Shown piece by piece: positions 44,640 to 55,689 of a stretch of DNA of 64,000 nucleotides. A program made the translations under genes and the position numbers. The notes below the pieces were generated by a model. The model ran no database searches. It saw only the letters and a program-made list of their open reading frames with translations, and was not told the DNA's origin. Positions within the stretch are counted from its first letter, which is position 1. Each line of letters starts with the position of its first letter. Source of the stretch: Nemophila menziesii (Eukaryota; Streptophyta; Magnoliopsida; Boraginales; Hydrophyllaceae); contig JARWIR010000002.1 of NCBI GenBank assembly GCA_029959085.1, positions 76,846,224-76,910,223 of the forward strand, written 5' to 3'.

Positions 44640-46001
44640 GACGTTCCAATCAGGTACACATTGCTTTTGTGACAAACAAAGAAGAAGAGTGGATTATAAG
44701 TTTATGCAATTCCGTAACTGATTTAAAAATATTACAACATTCAAAAATATTACAAGGGGTCCTAGACACGAAAGGTTTGACTATCACTTCACAATCACTC
44801 TCGGTAATAGTAGAATTGATAGAAAAACTTCTTGCTATCTCACAACCCCACAAAACTCCTTGACTTTCAGTTTCAATAGACCTTCTAACTTCTATAACCT
44901 TCACATCAGCTTCAATCATATTGCCAAAAGAATCTCTAATTACTAGAGATAAAACACAACTAGAGAGTAAAACTCACGTCAGTATTGATTTTTAATTTAT
45001 TATTATCATTTACCTCTGATAATAACATTAAGGTTATTATCATTTACCTCATATGAAGCCGAGTTATTAGGGTCTAGATCATTCAGCTCATAAATATGGA
45101 TTGTGATTAACATTTTTATATCCCTTCCAACTAGAGTAAGCAAGGTTACACATGAAAATAGGTTCTGGTTTTACCCCAGTGAACACAAAGTTGTTTCTTC
45201 CTCCAAAGATTTGCCAACATATATTACTCAAGAGTGCTGCAATTACTGTAAATCTTGACCATGAACAACTTTCAAGGAGGCAACAGTTAGGGAAACTAGC
45301 CACCAATCCTTCAAGTGCTATTATTCATAGTTATAAGAGAAATAGGATGAGAACCACAAAGATTTTGCCCAAGGGAAACCAAAGAGAAGATGCTCAGTTG
45401 TTTCATCATTACTAATACCAATTTTACAAACTTTGGATTTGGTACATTTTCTAGTAAAGAGGTTTACCTTAGTAGGAATTTTGTTTTTTATACATTTTCT
45501 CAAGAAATTTCTAATCTCTGGGGCACAATTCATATTCCAGATGGTATTCCAAATATCCGGGTCTATTTACTTTTCTTATCCTTGAATTTCTTAAGGAGCT
45601 GATATGCTATTTTAACAGTGTAATTCTCGTCTTTAGAAGCATTCCAAAAACAAAATTCATTACAGTCATAAGTAGAATAGACATACAAGAGATGACATTG
45701 GCTATCTTTGGACTAAATTCAGAGTTCACAAAGCTCATATTCTAATTCTTATTATCAGTTTGAAAGAATTCTTTTACGAACATGATAGTATTATCTTTTG
45801 GTTTTGTAACCTCATTTATATTATTAATCCATTTATCAGTTTGTACATTTATATGTAAACTATTCCCTAATTTCCATTTAATATCCTTTTAAAATACTTT
45901 TCTCCCATAAAAAATACTTTTCCAACCAAATGAGGAGGACTGATCAATTTTAGCTTCCAAAAAACTTTTACCTAGGTAATATACAAATAAGGTCTATCCC
46001 T
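44640..46001 (-). pseudogene. 5'-truncated LINE (RT end, zf-RVT, RNase H remnant)
   Basis: The minus strand carries, from high to low coordinates, KSFLEAKIDQSSSFGWKSIF...GRKVF (about 45980-45900), WKLGNSLHINVQTDKWINN (~45890-45830), a zf-RVT segment with KIPTKVNLFTRKC and ETTEHLLF (45533-45321), the linker WQIFGGRNNFVF (45306-45088) and an RNase H remnant around RSIETESQGVLWGCEIA and TESDCEVI (44919-44650). Several frameshifts and stops separate them. These match the LINE copies at 9.9-11.9 kb and 51-57 kb in order. A hAT deletion derivative is inserted at 46010. Confidence 0.75.
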
Positions 46002-46009
46002 ATAGGAAT
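46002..46009. repeat. hAT target duplication, left copy (ATAGGAAT)
   Basis: Identical to 47024-47031. Confidence 0.85.
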
Positions 46010-47023
46010 TAGGGTTGCTCAAATGAAACCCAAAACCCGCAAACCTGCGCCACCTGAGCCCACCCAACCCTAAAAAACACGGGTTCTGAGATATTATTTT
46101 ATGTAAGCTTATATTTCTGGATTGAGATATTCCTTTCTTCTTTAATGGCATGACAGGTGTCTTGAATATTCCTAGTCCACTATAACAAATTTGTAGCCAA
46201 TAACCAAAGGTATAAATGTATCTTTTTATTACTTACAAGTTAAATTCACCCAACCTACGTTTGCATCTCATCTTCCCAAGATTAATCAAGTTTATTGTAT
46301 GAGGAAATTTTTGTTGAGTTGGCATCTATTGGTGGTTGAATACTTGTAAGTTTTAAATACATTCCCTTGTCCCTAACTATATAGAGTCGATGAAAATATT
46401 AAATTTGGGCCTATTCTAATGCTAAGATGAAAATAAAATTTGAGGCATTAATACTCAATGACTTCTCCTTTTTAGTGTGTAATTGCAGGACAGGCTCTTG
46501 AAGTATCTTTAGGTTCCAACATGCAAATTTACCCACACTTACTACATTCATGAAATTATTTTGTACAAGTGAGGTTGCATTATATGTATTGTATAATCTG
46601 GACTTGTATTTGGAACACTGGACTTATATATTAATCCATGTACTATAATTTCAGAATTTTATTTTTGGGAAGTTACTTCATTAATATTTGTCTCTTGTAA
46701 TTTCAGACTTGAAACTTCTAATTTGGGATTATATTGTTAGTAATGCAGTTAGTCCTATTTGTCATGTATAACAGTGTTTTTTGTACTGTAATGTAAAGTG
46801 AATTTTTAGTACAGTGTGTTAGTCCTACTTTTTAGTAAGTTACCATCTATGGAAAGTTTGACTTTATCTTGACCAAAATAGAACCCACCCGCACTAACCC
46901 AACCCGTGCAGTTTCTATGTAAAAAAATTGGGTATTGGGTTTAACTAAATTAAAAAACAGTAGGTCAGGGTTGGGTGTAGGGTTCACCCCTAGGGCCGGG
47001 TACCTGACCCGTGAGCACCCCTA
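46010..47023 (+). mobile_element. Non-autonomous hAT deletion derivative
   Basis: 1,014 bp, perfect 8-bp duplications, ends TAGGGTTGCTCA and TAGGGGTGCTCAC (right end read inward), with 'acccaacccg/gggtcaggtaccc' subterminal words as in the autonomous hAT at 36786-40819. An interior stretch at 46176-46220 ('agtccactataacaaatttgtagccaataacc') matches the last coding exon and terminator region of that element (39891-39930, 'gagtccactacaactgatttgtag'). It therefore looks like an internal deletion of a related autonomous copy. Confidence 0.8.
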
Positions 47024-47031
47024 ATAGGAAT

Positions 47032-48043
47032 ATACAAATATTGTAACAAAAAAAATTAGTAATACTAGATATTCTTATATTTTGATGGCCAGTCGATATT
47101 TTTCCTATTTTTTCTGATTTTTATGGAAAAATCTATTTTAATTTCGTTCTAGAATAATTTCGAAAATAAAAGAACACTTCTAAATTCACACAAAATCTTT
47201 CGAATTTCGGAAATTTTGGAACCGGGATATTGGATTTTTTTGTTTGAAATTTTGTAAATTTTGGTTCGTAAATTCGGTAAATAATATTATTTTAAAAAAA
47301 TTACAATAAATTCTCTACACTTTCTATTTTATATTTCATTTCAAAGAAAATGAAATTTAAAATATCATAACTATATAATTATAATATCGTAACCCTAGAA
47401 TATAGAAAAGAAAGGTAAGATTTTGATGCTATTTTTTTGCCGTATCTGATTCAATACTTATCAGTTTGACGCGTTCCAATAGTCGAAGATGATCGTCTCG
47501 GAAATCTATTTAACTTTGATGTAGACCATTCTTCCAAATTCCTAGCCAATCTTGAGATATAATCCCTTTTATGGTCGTAGCTGCTGGAGTTCAGATTTAT
47601 TTGACAACTTTATCTTTTCATTTTTCATATTTCTTGCCTTTATCTCCAATTTCCATGTTTATCCTCTTTCCTTTATCTCTTAGAATTAACTTGGCCTCTA
47701 ATTAATTACCATATATCTTTAAAGTTTCACACTCAATAAATAATTAAACTCAATATGCTCTAAAAATAATAAATAATTAAATCAAAACACCAAATAGGAA
47801 AGTGTACTAAATCCTGAGAAAATTGACCTATACTCTAATAAATACATCTAAAATGATGTCTCCAACTAATATTAAATCATCACAAATGGGAGACATCAGA
47901 CATGAAATCGAAAATTTTAGAAATTTTATGCAGTTTCAATTCTTTTCCGATTTATTTTAAAAAATTAGAAATTGAAACATGCAAAGTCTATTCCTAAATC
48001 GGAATTTTTATATCGGAAAAAATCGGATATCAAATACTTTAGC
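47032..48043. other. AT-rich intergenic DNA
   Basis: No gene. Contains several near-inverted 'ttccgaaatt...aatttcgga'-like words (47180-47240, 47900-48030). The LINE upstream end cannot be traced beyond the hAT insertion. Confidence 0.35.
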
Positions 48044-48131
48044 TCGAATTTTGAGTTTTTTTCACAAATAGACTAAAATCCAAAAATAATTGCAAAAGTA
48101 AACCATGTCAGGAAAAATTTGCACTTATTTA

Positions 48132-48160
48132 CCATTTCGGATACTCAGTATCCGAAATGG
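48132..48160. repeat. 14-bp perfect palindrome in the MULE-B left TIR
   Basis: CCATTTCGGATACT, a central C, then its exact complement. A degenerate version lies in the right TIR at about 50778-50802 ('atttcgaatactgggtattagaaat'). Confidence 0.9.
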
Positions 48161-48546
48161 TTTTTCTCCAAAATTTTGGTCGATCCTCGTATCGGATTGT
48201 CCACGTTGATGATCCTCGTCAATATCATCTTCCCACCTACCAAATTTTATTCCTAAATTACCCCATTTTTCTCCCCTATAAATAACACCACCAAAATCAC
48301 TCAATCTCACACCACTCTTCTCTTCCTCTCTTTATTTATTCTTTCTCTTATGATTATTTCTAATTCTTACTTCAACCTCGGTTAGCTTCTTATTAAGTAA
48401 GTTTTGTTTATATAATTAAGCTTTATTGCTAATTATATTAATAATATTAGATAAGTATAAAATAATATACTATTATATTCGTTGATAAGTTATTGTTATT
48501 ATATTTTTAATAAATGTTAATATTTTTTGTTAATTGTCTAGGTCAT

Positions 48547-49659
48547 ATGGCATCATATTTTCAGTGTTATTACAGTGGTAGTAATTATCGCCAAGCAAAT
48601 GGTTGTGTCTGTTATAATGGTGGAAACAATATCTTTGTTCTAGTTGAAGAAAATACATCAATAATCCAGCTTAAAAGAAGCATATGTCAAGTTTGCGGTT
48701 ATGATGTTCAAAAGGTTGATGTCCAAATCTAGTGGAGGATGTCAGTAAATCCTCAAATGTATGATTTTCTCCCCGTAAATGAGTCCTCGATTATTCAATT
48801 CATGTTTAATCGACAACGGGAATCGACAAGTGGATATATTGAGTTGTACGTAAATTTTATTTCTTTACTAGAGGTTGTTAACACTGAAAGGGCCATTCGT
48901 AGATCGCATGTCGTAGCAACTACTCCAACATCTGCTGAAGAATTATTTCGATTAGATCCAAACACTGTGAATGAAATATATAATCCCGATGAGGATAGGT
49001 TGTCCAGCGATGAGGAATATAATCCCGATGAGGATAGGATTTCCAACGATGGGGAATATTCGGCTCCCAACAGTGAAGGGTCGTCAACCGATGAGGAGGC
49101 CCCACCATCTACCATGGATCCTCCTCATCCTGGATTTATAGGTGTTTCTTGGGCTGATCAGAACGTCTGTATTGATTGGGTAAACTGTTATAATGATTCA
49201 GTGGGAGAGGCCGGTGATATTAGTAATGGGATGACGTTTTACTCGAAAGAGGCTTTTACAGAGGCAATCAAAACATAGCACGTAGCTAGACACCGCCAAT
49301 TCATGGTGAAAAGGACTGTTGCTAATAATGTTTCCCTTGTATGTAAAATGAAAGATGCGGGTTTTCAATGGCGTCGTCAATGTTCGTTACGGAAAGGTAC
49401 GATGATGTGGGTTGTATCAAAATTAAACGACCCTCGCTCATGTCATTACGAAGTGGTGTTTAAGGATCATCACAACATCACCTCTGAGTTTGTGGTTGAA
49501 AAGGTGCACCACTTAGTGAGAGCTGATTTAGGGTTACCCATCCCAGTTCTAATGGCAAGCATCTCCCAACAATTTAAATACAATATATCGTATTCGAAGG
49601 TGTGGCGAGGGAAACAGAAACTCTTAGAGAAACTGTTTGGAAACCATGAGGAAACGTGA
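48547..49659 (+). pseudogene. MULE transposase N-terminal part, two stops, core deleted
   Basis: The frame from MASYFQCYY (just after an acceptor-like 'ttgtctag') runs to 49659 with in-frame TAG at 48730-48732 and 49276-49278. It shows a PB1-like N-terminal region, an acidic repeat (NPDEDRLSSDEEYNPDEDRISN), then the MuDR DNA-binding region: MTFYSKEAFTEAIKT, HVARHRQFMVKRTVANN, LPIPVLMASISQQFKYNISYSKVWRGKQKLLEKLFGNHEET. This is the usual sequence just ahead of the catalytic core, which is absent. The second stop replaces a Tyr codon expected in this motif. Non-functional. Confidence 0.85.
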
Positions 49660-49660
49660 G

Positions 49661-50032
49661 AAATGTGTGTCTCGCGCCGCCATCTCTCACCTAATGACAT
49701 TAACAGTGCATGATTTAAAATTATAGTGGCGTATGAATTGATACACCCGAAACCCGCTTCCTTGTCAATTTCCCTCACTCGGACGTCTTCCAAGTACCAC
49801 GACGTATTTTTGTAGTACTTATGCTTGTAATCATAATCCTTTTGCTGATATATAGATATTAACATAAATAGAGAATAAATAATAATTAAATAAACATAAT
49901 ATATTGTAGACCAACTAAAATTACCTCCCAGATTATAGAGCTCCTATGGTTATCTTGAAGCCATAGAAAGTTTTTATCGTAACTTGGCTCTAAACTACTA
50001 CCCTCACCTTGTGAACCTTGTGATTTATACAT
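49661..50032 (-). pseudogene. Plant mobile domain (MAIN-like) gene fragment
   Basis: The minus strand reads from ATG at 50032. Exon 1 (50032-49925) gives MYKSQGSQGEG ... NFLWLQDNHRSSIIWE. A GT-AG intron (49924-49845) separates it from exon 2 from 49844, QKDYDYKHKYYKN ... VREIDKEAGFGCINSYATII ... ALLMSLGERWRRETH. LQxxHRSS and ALxxxLxERWRxETH are hallmark words of the plant mobile domain found in MAIN/MAIL proteins and in many plant transposons. The coding sequence stops at the deletion junction about 15 residues after ERWRRETH, so only the first ~100 residues remain. Convergent with the transposase remnant. Function in transposition unknown. Confidence 0.75.
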
Positions 50033-50590
50033 CTTTAAATTCCTAATTTAAGACAAATAATTATTTTAATCAAATATCTATTCCTACATCTCGATAATTA
50101 TTGTTTAAGACAAATAATTTTTTATACATCTCGATATTTATAAAGTCCAAAATTTATTATCAAAATAAATCTATTTATCTTTACTAAATAAAATATAAAT
50201 CAAACATCTATGTCTCTAAATTAAATTTTTACTAATAATCTATTTTCTTTAAAATAAATCATAAACCCTAAATTAATTAATTAACAATATCTAACAAACT
50301 AAATCTAAATAATACCACAATATTTTATTTAAACTAATATTATAAAAAATAACATTAATGTATTTTATTTAAAATAACATAAATTTAAATATATTATAAT
50401 AATTTATTTAACATAAAACTAATTTAACAAAATAAATAATATTTTATTTAAACTAATCTAAATAATATTAACCTACTTTGATTTAAATTATTTTACACAA
50501 AAAACTAAATACTATAAAATAAAATAATTAAACATATATAACTAAATAATAACTTGAAATAAAAAGAAAAGAAAAACACTTATCTTGTTT
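49866..50590. other. MULE-B right subterminal region
   Basis: Beyond the PMD first exon (50033 onward) only AT-rich sequence with many 'aataatatttatttaaac' words. No gene. Confidence 0.4.
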
Positions 50591-50639
50591 ACGTAGAGGA
50601 AAGGGGATGAAGAAGTTGAGAGTGATGAAGAGGTTGAGA

Positions 50640-50664
50640 AAAAGCTTTTGGACCAAAAAAAAAA
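50640..50664 (+). mobile_element. 25-bp poly(A) micro-insertion with 16-bp duplication
   Basis: 'aaaagcttttggacc' plus ten A between perfect repeats GATGAAGAGGTTGAGA (50624-50639, 50665-50680). The region is itself repetitive (gatgaagaagttgagag just upstream), so slippage is a real alternative. Confidence 0.45.
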
Positions 50665-50881
50665 GATGAAGAGGTTGAGAGTGAGAAGGTTGAGAGCGAA
50701 GGGTATTTATAGAGAAGGGTGGGGTGGACGTAGTTTGGGCACTTATTACCAAATAGGAGTATATTTATTTCGAATACTGGGTATTAGAAATTGTATGTAA
50801 GTGCAAAAATTTTATATCACGATGTATTTTTGCAATTATTTTTGAATTTTAGTCTATTTGTGAAAAAAACTCCTGAATTTC

Positions 50882-51317
50882 CATCTCTATGAAAATCCTT
50901 AATAACTAAATATTCCTTTCTAGACAAGAGTCTTTTTTATACTTTGTAGCTTACTGATTACAAAATAATTTTATATAAATTTTTTTTTTAAAATTTTTAT
51001 TTGACTCTATTAATTTTTAAAATTTATTTTATTAGTTTAAATTTTTTATTTATAGTTTTTTCTATTTATTTATAACAAAATATATGTTATTTTGTATAAA
51101 AATTAATTTTATAGGATAATAATAAAAAAATTAATATCAAAACTTATATTTCAATATTTACATAATATAGAATTTATAACGCAATTTTGCATACTATAAA
51201 GATCTATTTAATAATTTTTCATATATATAAACTTATTTTATAAATAGGGGGAAAAAATCGTAAACGTTACCTCCAAACTCCATTACCCACTACAAAAATT
51301 TCCTGATTCAAGCCCTG
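50882..51317. other. AT-rich intergenic DNA
   Basis: Nothing recognised beyond a gcaaaattgca-like trace at 51160-51245. Confidence 0.35.
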
Positions 51318-51414
51318 TTTTTTTTTTGTTTCAATACCTAATATATAAAAGAAGGGAAAACGAGTACAGATCAACCTATCCCTGAGGGGTAGGCTTCAGT
51401 TTCGGAAGATAAAC

Positions 51415-54400
51415 CTAACCTACTAGAGTTACCACACAAGCGTGGAACAAGAGTGTTAGAGTGTTGCTAAGGAGCTTACTCTTGGCTACTTTATCGGCTA
51501 AAACATTCCTATCTCTACTAATCCATTTGAAGTTAGGCTTACAAAATTCAGAAACAAAATAAATACTTTTAATAATATTACAAATTTTGGGAATATGAAT
51601 AAAATTGTTTAACTCTAAAGGAAGCATCACTCTTTGGCAGTCACTTTCAATAATCGTCCTTGAGTCTTTCAAATCACGGGCAATTAAACAAGCTTTAAGT
51701 ATACCTAGAGCCTCAGCTTCAATTGGAGATTCAACGCATATATCCCAAGCATTGCAATCCAAAACCTTGCCAAGATAGTCCCTGCTAACACAAGAGATTA
51801 CTGCTTTATTATTACTATAAGCTGCATCACAGTTCAATTTAATAAAGTTCTTTGGTGGAGGAATCCACCTCTTATCCATTTCCTCTGTTTTGATATCAGT
51901 ACAGATATTCCCATCTTTATGGGATAGAAGAGACTTTTTATTTTTTTTCCTTCAGTATATTATTAACATCCTTAGGAAAATTATTACTTTTGTATTCAAC
52001 CCACTCGCATTCAGCTTTTCTCAGAACAGTAATAGGGTCAAGTTTAGTATGTTTATATTTAAAATCATTCCTTGCTTTCCAGATATGCCAAAGCAGCATA
52101 CATAATTTTTCCATACCATAATTATAAGTTTTTTGACTTTTTAAACCCTCATATATATTTGCCATCCAAGAGTCTATTCTAGATGAACTCTGGTTGCAAG
52201 TATGAAGGTTAAAGTCAGAAGCAAGCCAAATAGCTCTTGTCCGCTCACAATTAACTAGTAAATGTTCTGTATTATCCACTTCAATGTTACAAATGTCACA
52301 TAAGGGAGATTTAATAGCCTTCTTTTTATAAACATTCTCATTAGTGGGTAAAAGATTCTTAAGGGCCCTCCACATGAAATTCTTTATTTTAGGGGAAATT
52401 TTTAAATTCCATATCATTTTCCATAAGTCAGAAGAGATATGGTGTGAGGAGGAAGGTTTTGTTGTATCATTATTGTTAATTTTTATCTCTTGAGCCTTTT
52501 TAAGGATCTGGTAGCTCTTTTTAACTGTATATATACCATCTTGATCCTTGTTCCAGTATGGTATATCTTTCCCTCCCGAGAAAGGGATCAAAGTGTTTAA
52601 GATAATATTTGTTATCTCAGAATTAAATTCATCCTTGATAATTTTTTCATCCCATTTCCTATCATTAGTTTTCATAGGTCTTTCACTTTGGTAGCTATTC
52701 CTTTGATAGATTTAATAACTTCATTTGTGTTATTAATCCATATGTCATTATGTATGTTAATAGTATTACCATCACCAAATTTCCATCTTATATTATCTTT
52801 AATAATATCTCTTCCACTCAATATACTTCTCCAACCCCAATAGGGTGAGTAGCCTATCTGAGCATTAATAAAAGAGGCATTTGGAAAATATTTCCCTTTA
52901 AGAACGTTAAAAAGGAGGGAATCTTGTTTATTAAGTAGATTCCAAGCTTGTTTACCTAAGAGGGCTAAGTTCATAAGGTGTAAATCCCTGAACCCAAGGC
53001 CTCCTGAGTGTTTACTTTTAGTTAAGTTTTCCCATTTATCCCAATGAACTTTTTCCTTTCCATTACTACCCCACTAAAAGGTGGAGATTTGTTAAGTAAT
53101 GAGGTCACAGATTTTTTGAGGGATAAGGTATGAGGACATATAATAGTTGGGTAAGCTTTGTAACACATATTTAATAAGGATTTCTTTACCAGCCGAGGAG
53201 AGAAAGAGGTTTTTCCATTTCTCGGTTCTTTGTAAAGTTTTTTCAACAAGAGAATTAAGGTCTTTGATTTTAGATCGACTCTATTATGTAGGTAAACCTA
53301 AATAATTACCAAGATTATTGGTAATAGGCATATTGAGTTTCTTAGCATAAAGATTTTGAAGAAAATCCGGTGTATTTGGGCTAAATTTAATGCCACATTT
53401 ATCAAGGTTAAGTTTCATACCCGTAGCATAACTATATTTATTAATCACATCTTTAAAACCTTCAATTTCAGCGTTAGTAGCATTCATAAAAAATATACTA
53501 TCATCAGCGAAAAGCAAATGTGTAATAGCTGGGGCTGTTTTAGCAATTTTAATACCTTGCATAACTCCATTTTCCTTCTTATTTTTAATAAGAATAGATA
53601 GGAGTTGGGTAGTAATACAAAAGAGTAGGGGCGAGAGTGGGTCCCCTTGGCGTAAACCTCTTTGAGGTCTATCAATTTCCACAGGGGAGCCATTAATAAG
53701 TATTGAGTATGATACATAGTTAACACATCTCATAATTTTGTTAACCCAATTGGTATTGAACCCCATTTTAATCATGATGTCAGTAAGGCAATCCCATTCA
53801 ACATTTTCGTATGCTTTTTGGATATCAGTTTTAATAGTCAAGAAATATTTCTTTGTATCTCTTTTATTTCTTATAAAATTTATAAGTTCATGAGCTACCA
53901 TTGTGTTCTCCTGGATATGCCTTCCAGGTATAAATGTTGATTGACTTTCATCAATCTGAACATTTAATACCGGTTGCATTCTATTAACCAGGATTTTCCC
54001 AATGATTTTGTAAATGAAGTTAGAACAGGTGATAGGGAGATAGTGTTTAATATTAATAGGTTTGGGAATTTTTGGTATAAGGGAGATGAAAGTTTTATTG
54101 ATATCATCAATTGAACCCCCATTATACCAAAAATTGTTGATAACTTTAATAACATCCAATTTAATAATATTCCAGTACTTTTTGTAAAAGATACCAGGAT
54201 AGCCGTCTGGTCCAGGTGCTTTGTTAGCACCTAACTCATTAATAGCGTTTTCAATTTCCTAATTTCCAATTTTTTGTTAAGATTTTTGTTCATATGATCA
54301 GTAATAATAGGTTGAATGTTGGCTATAATAGGCTCATAATTTCTCTTGCCTACTGTTTTGAAAATGTTACTGAAGTAATTCTTAATCTCCATATTAATAT

Positions 54401-55567
54401 CAGTAAATTTCTCTACCCAAATATCACCATCAGTGAGTAGCCTAGATATGGTATTAATTTTCCTTCTCTCTTTAGTAGAGGCATGAAAGAAGGAAGTGTT
54501 TTTATCGCCTCTTCTTAACCAGAGGTTTCTAGACCTAGATTCCCAAAAGTCTTCTTCTTTTTTCCGAATTTCTTCAACTTTTTAAATAATATTATTGTAT
54601 TCATTCCAGTCCTTTGTGAGGGGGTTATTATAAATTTTTTCTAATTCTTGAATGTGTTTGCTAATCATTTTTTTATTGTTATTGAACTTAGCTTTACTCC
54701 ATTTAGTGAGGAGGGTTTTGCATTTTTCTAATTTATAAGATAGAGCATTTCTAATTAGGCCATTAGGAGTTTTTTTAAGTTCCCAAATTTTTTTAATAAT
54801 AACCAAACATTCAGCTTCTTCATGCCAACTGTTTTCAAAATAAAAGCGCCTATCTTTTTTTACATGATTATCATTAAGTATAAGCACTTGTGGGGAGTGG
54901 TCAGATCCTATTGTAGGTAGTAGAGCAACCCATGCAGTAGGATAAATATCACCCCAAGTTTTATTACAAAAAGGCTCTATCAATAAAAGATTTGATCATA
55001 TCTTGGTTACTACGTTTATTGGTCCAAGAAAACTTGCATCCTCTAGTAATAATTTCATCCAATTTATGATGTTTAAGGAAGCCATTAAACATGTTCATAT
55101 ATTTAGTAATATTGTTATTCCCTCCTTTCTTTTCCGAGGTGTATCTAATATTGTTAAAATCCCCCATGATCAACCAAGGTGAGTCATTTGTAGGTTTACA
55201 ATTAGTATATAATTTCAAACATTCCTCTTTATTTTTGTCTAAGGGGGCTCCATAAACAAAGGTGGTATGAGATATAATTCCCTCATCTTTAATAAGACAG
55301 TTTATATGGTTAATCGATTTACTAATAATAGAGATATCAAAATTATTTTTTTGCGAATATAGCTAACCCCCCACTGAGTCTCATAGGTTCAACAGTATCA
55401 AGGAGGGTCATATTAATAATTTTCTCAAGTTTTTTAACAGCAGAATAAGTATTTTTGGTTTCTGAAAGAAAAAGTACCTGGGGCTGATATTTGGCCGTCA
55501 TATCAGCTAGGGTCTGGACTGTCAAGGTGTTGACAATACCTTGACAGTTCCAGGACAGTTGTATCAT
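51415..55567 (-). pseudogene. LINE ORF2: endonuclease-RT-RNase H, several frameshifts
   Basis: Reading from 55567 down. An apurinic-type endonuclease starts MIQLSWNCQGIVNTLTVQ, then PQVLFLSETK and SGGLAIFAKK; a frameshift in an A run near 55343 is followed by WLIMGDFNNIR and FSWTNKRSNQ (55218-54964). A second frameshift lies in a T run near 54968, then GSDHSPQVLIL. RT occupies 54230-53284 with FISLIPKI, FIPGRHIQENTMVAHE, TDIQKAYENVEWD, QRGLRQGDPLSPLLF and the catalytic HLLFADDS. Then come zf-RVT (FMWRALKNLLPTNENVYKK, CDICNIEVDNTEHLLVNC, 52675-51938) and RNase H (KLNCDAAYS, SPIEAEALGI, ESDCQRVM, RDRNVLADKVAKS, 51879-51415). At least five frame breaks, so it is inactive in cis. Confidence 0.88.
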
Positions 55568-55689
55568 TGAGAGGATTGTGGTTGTTCAAGGACAACCCCG
55601 CAAACCATAGTAGCTTGATCTTGCTCCTTTTTCTTACCCGAGTTACTTGCATTATCGATTTCAATTTCACGTATGTTCTCCTCATTAAT

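Larger units (their letters stand above)
48053..50872. mobile_element. MULE-B: decayed Mutator-like element with a deletion between two convergent genes
   Basis: TIRs of about 110 bp begin GAGTTTTTTTCACAAATAGA and match inversely (48053-48165 and 50760-50872). Flanking 9-mers (tcgaatttt, ctgaatttc) match at six of nine positions, a worn duplication. Inside, the left gene is the N-terminal part of a MULE transposase on the plus strand, and the right gene is the start of a plant-mobile-domain protein on the minus strand. The two meet head-on at about 49660, where everything that once lay between them has been lost. Confidence 0.8.
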
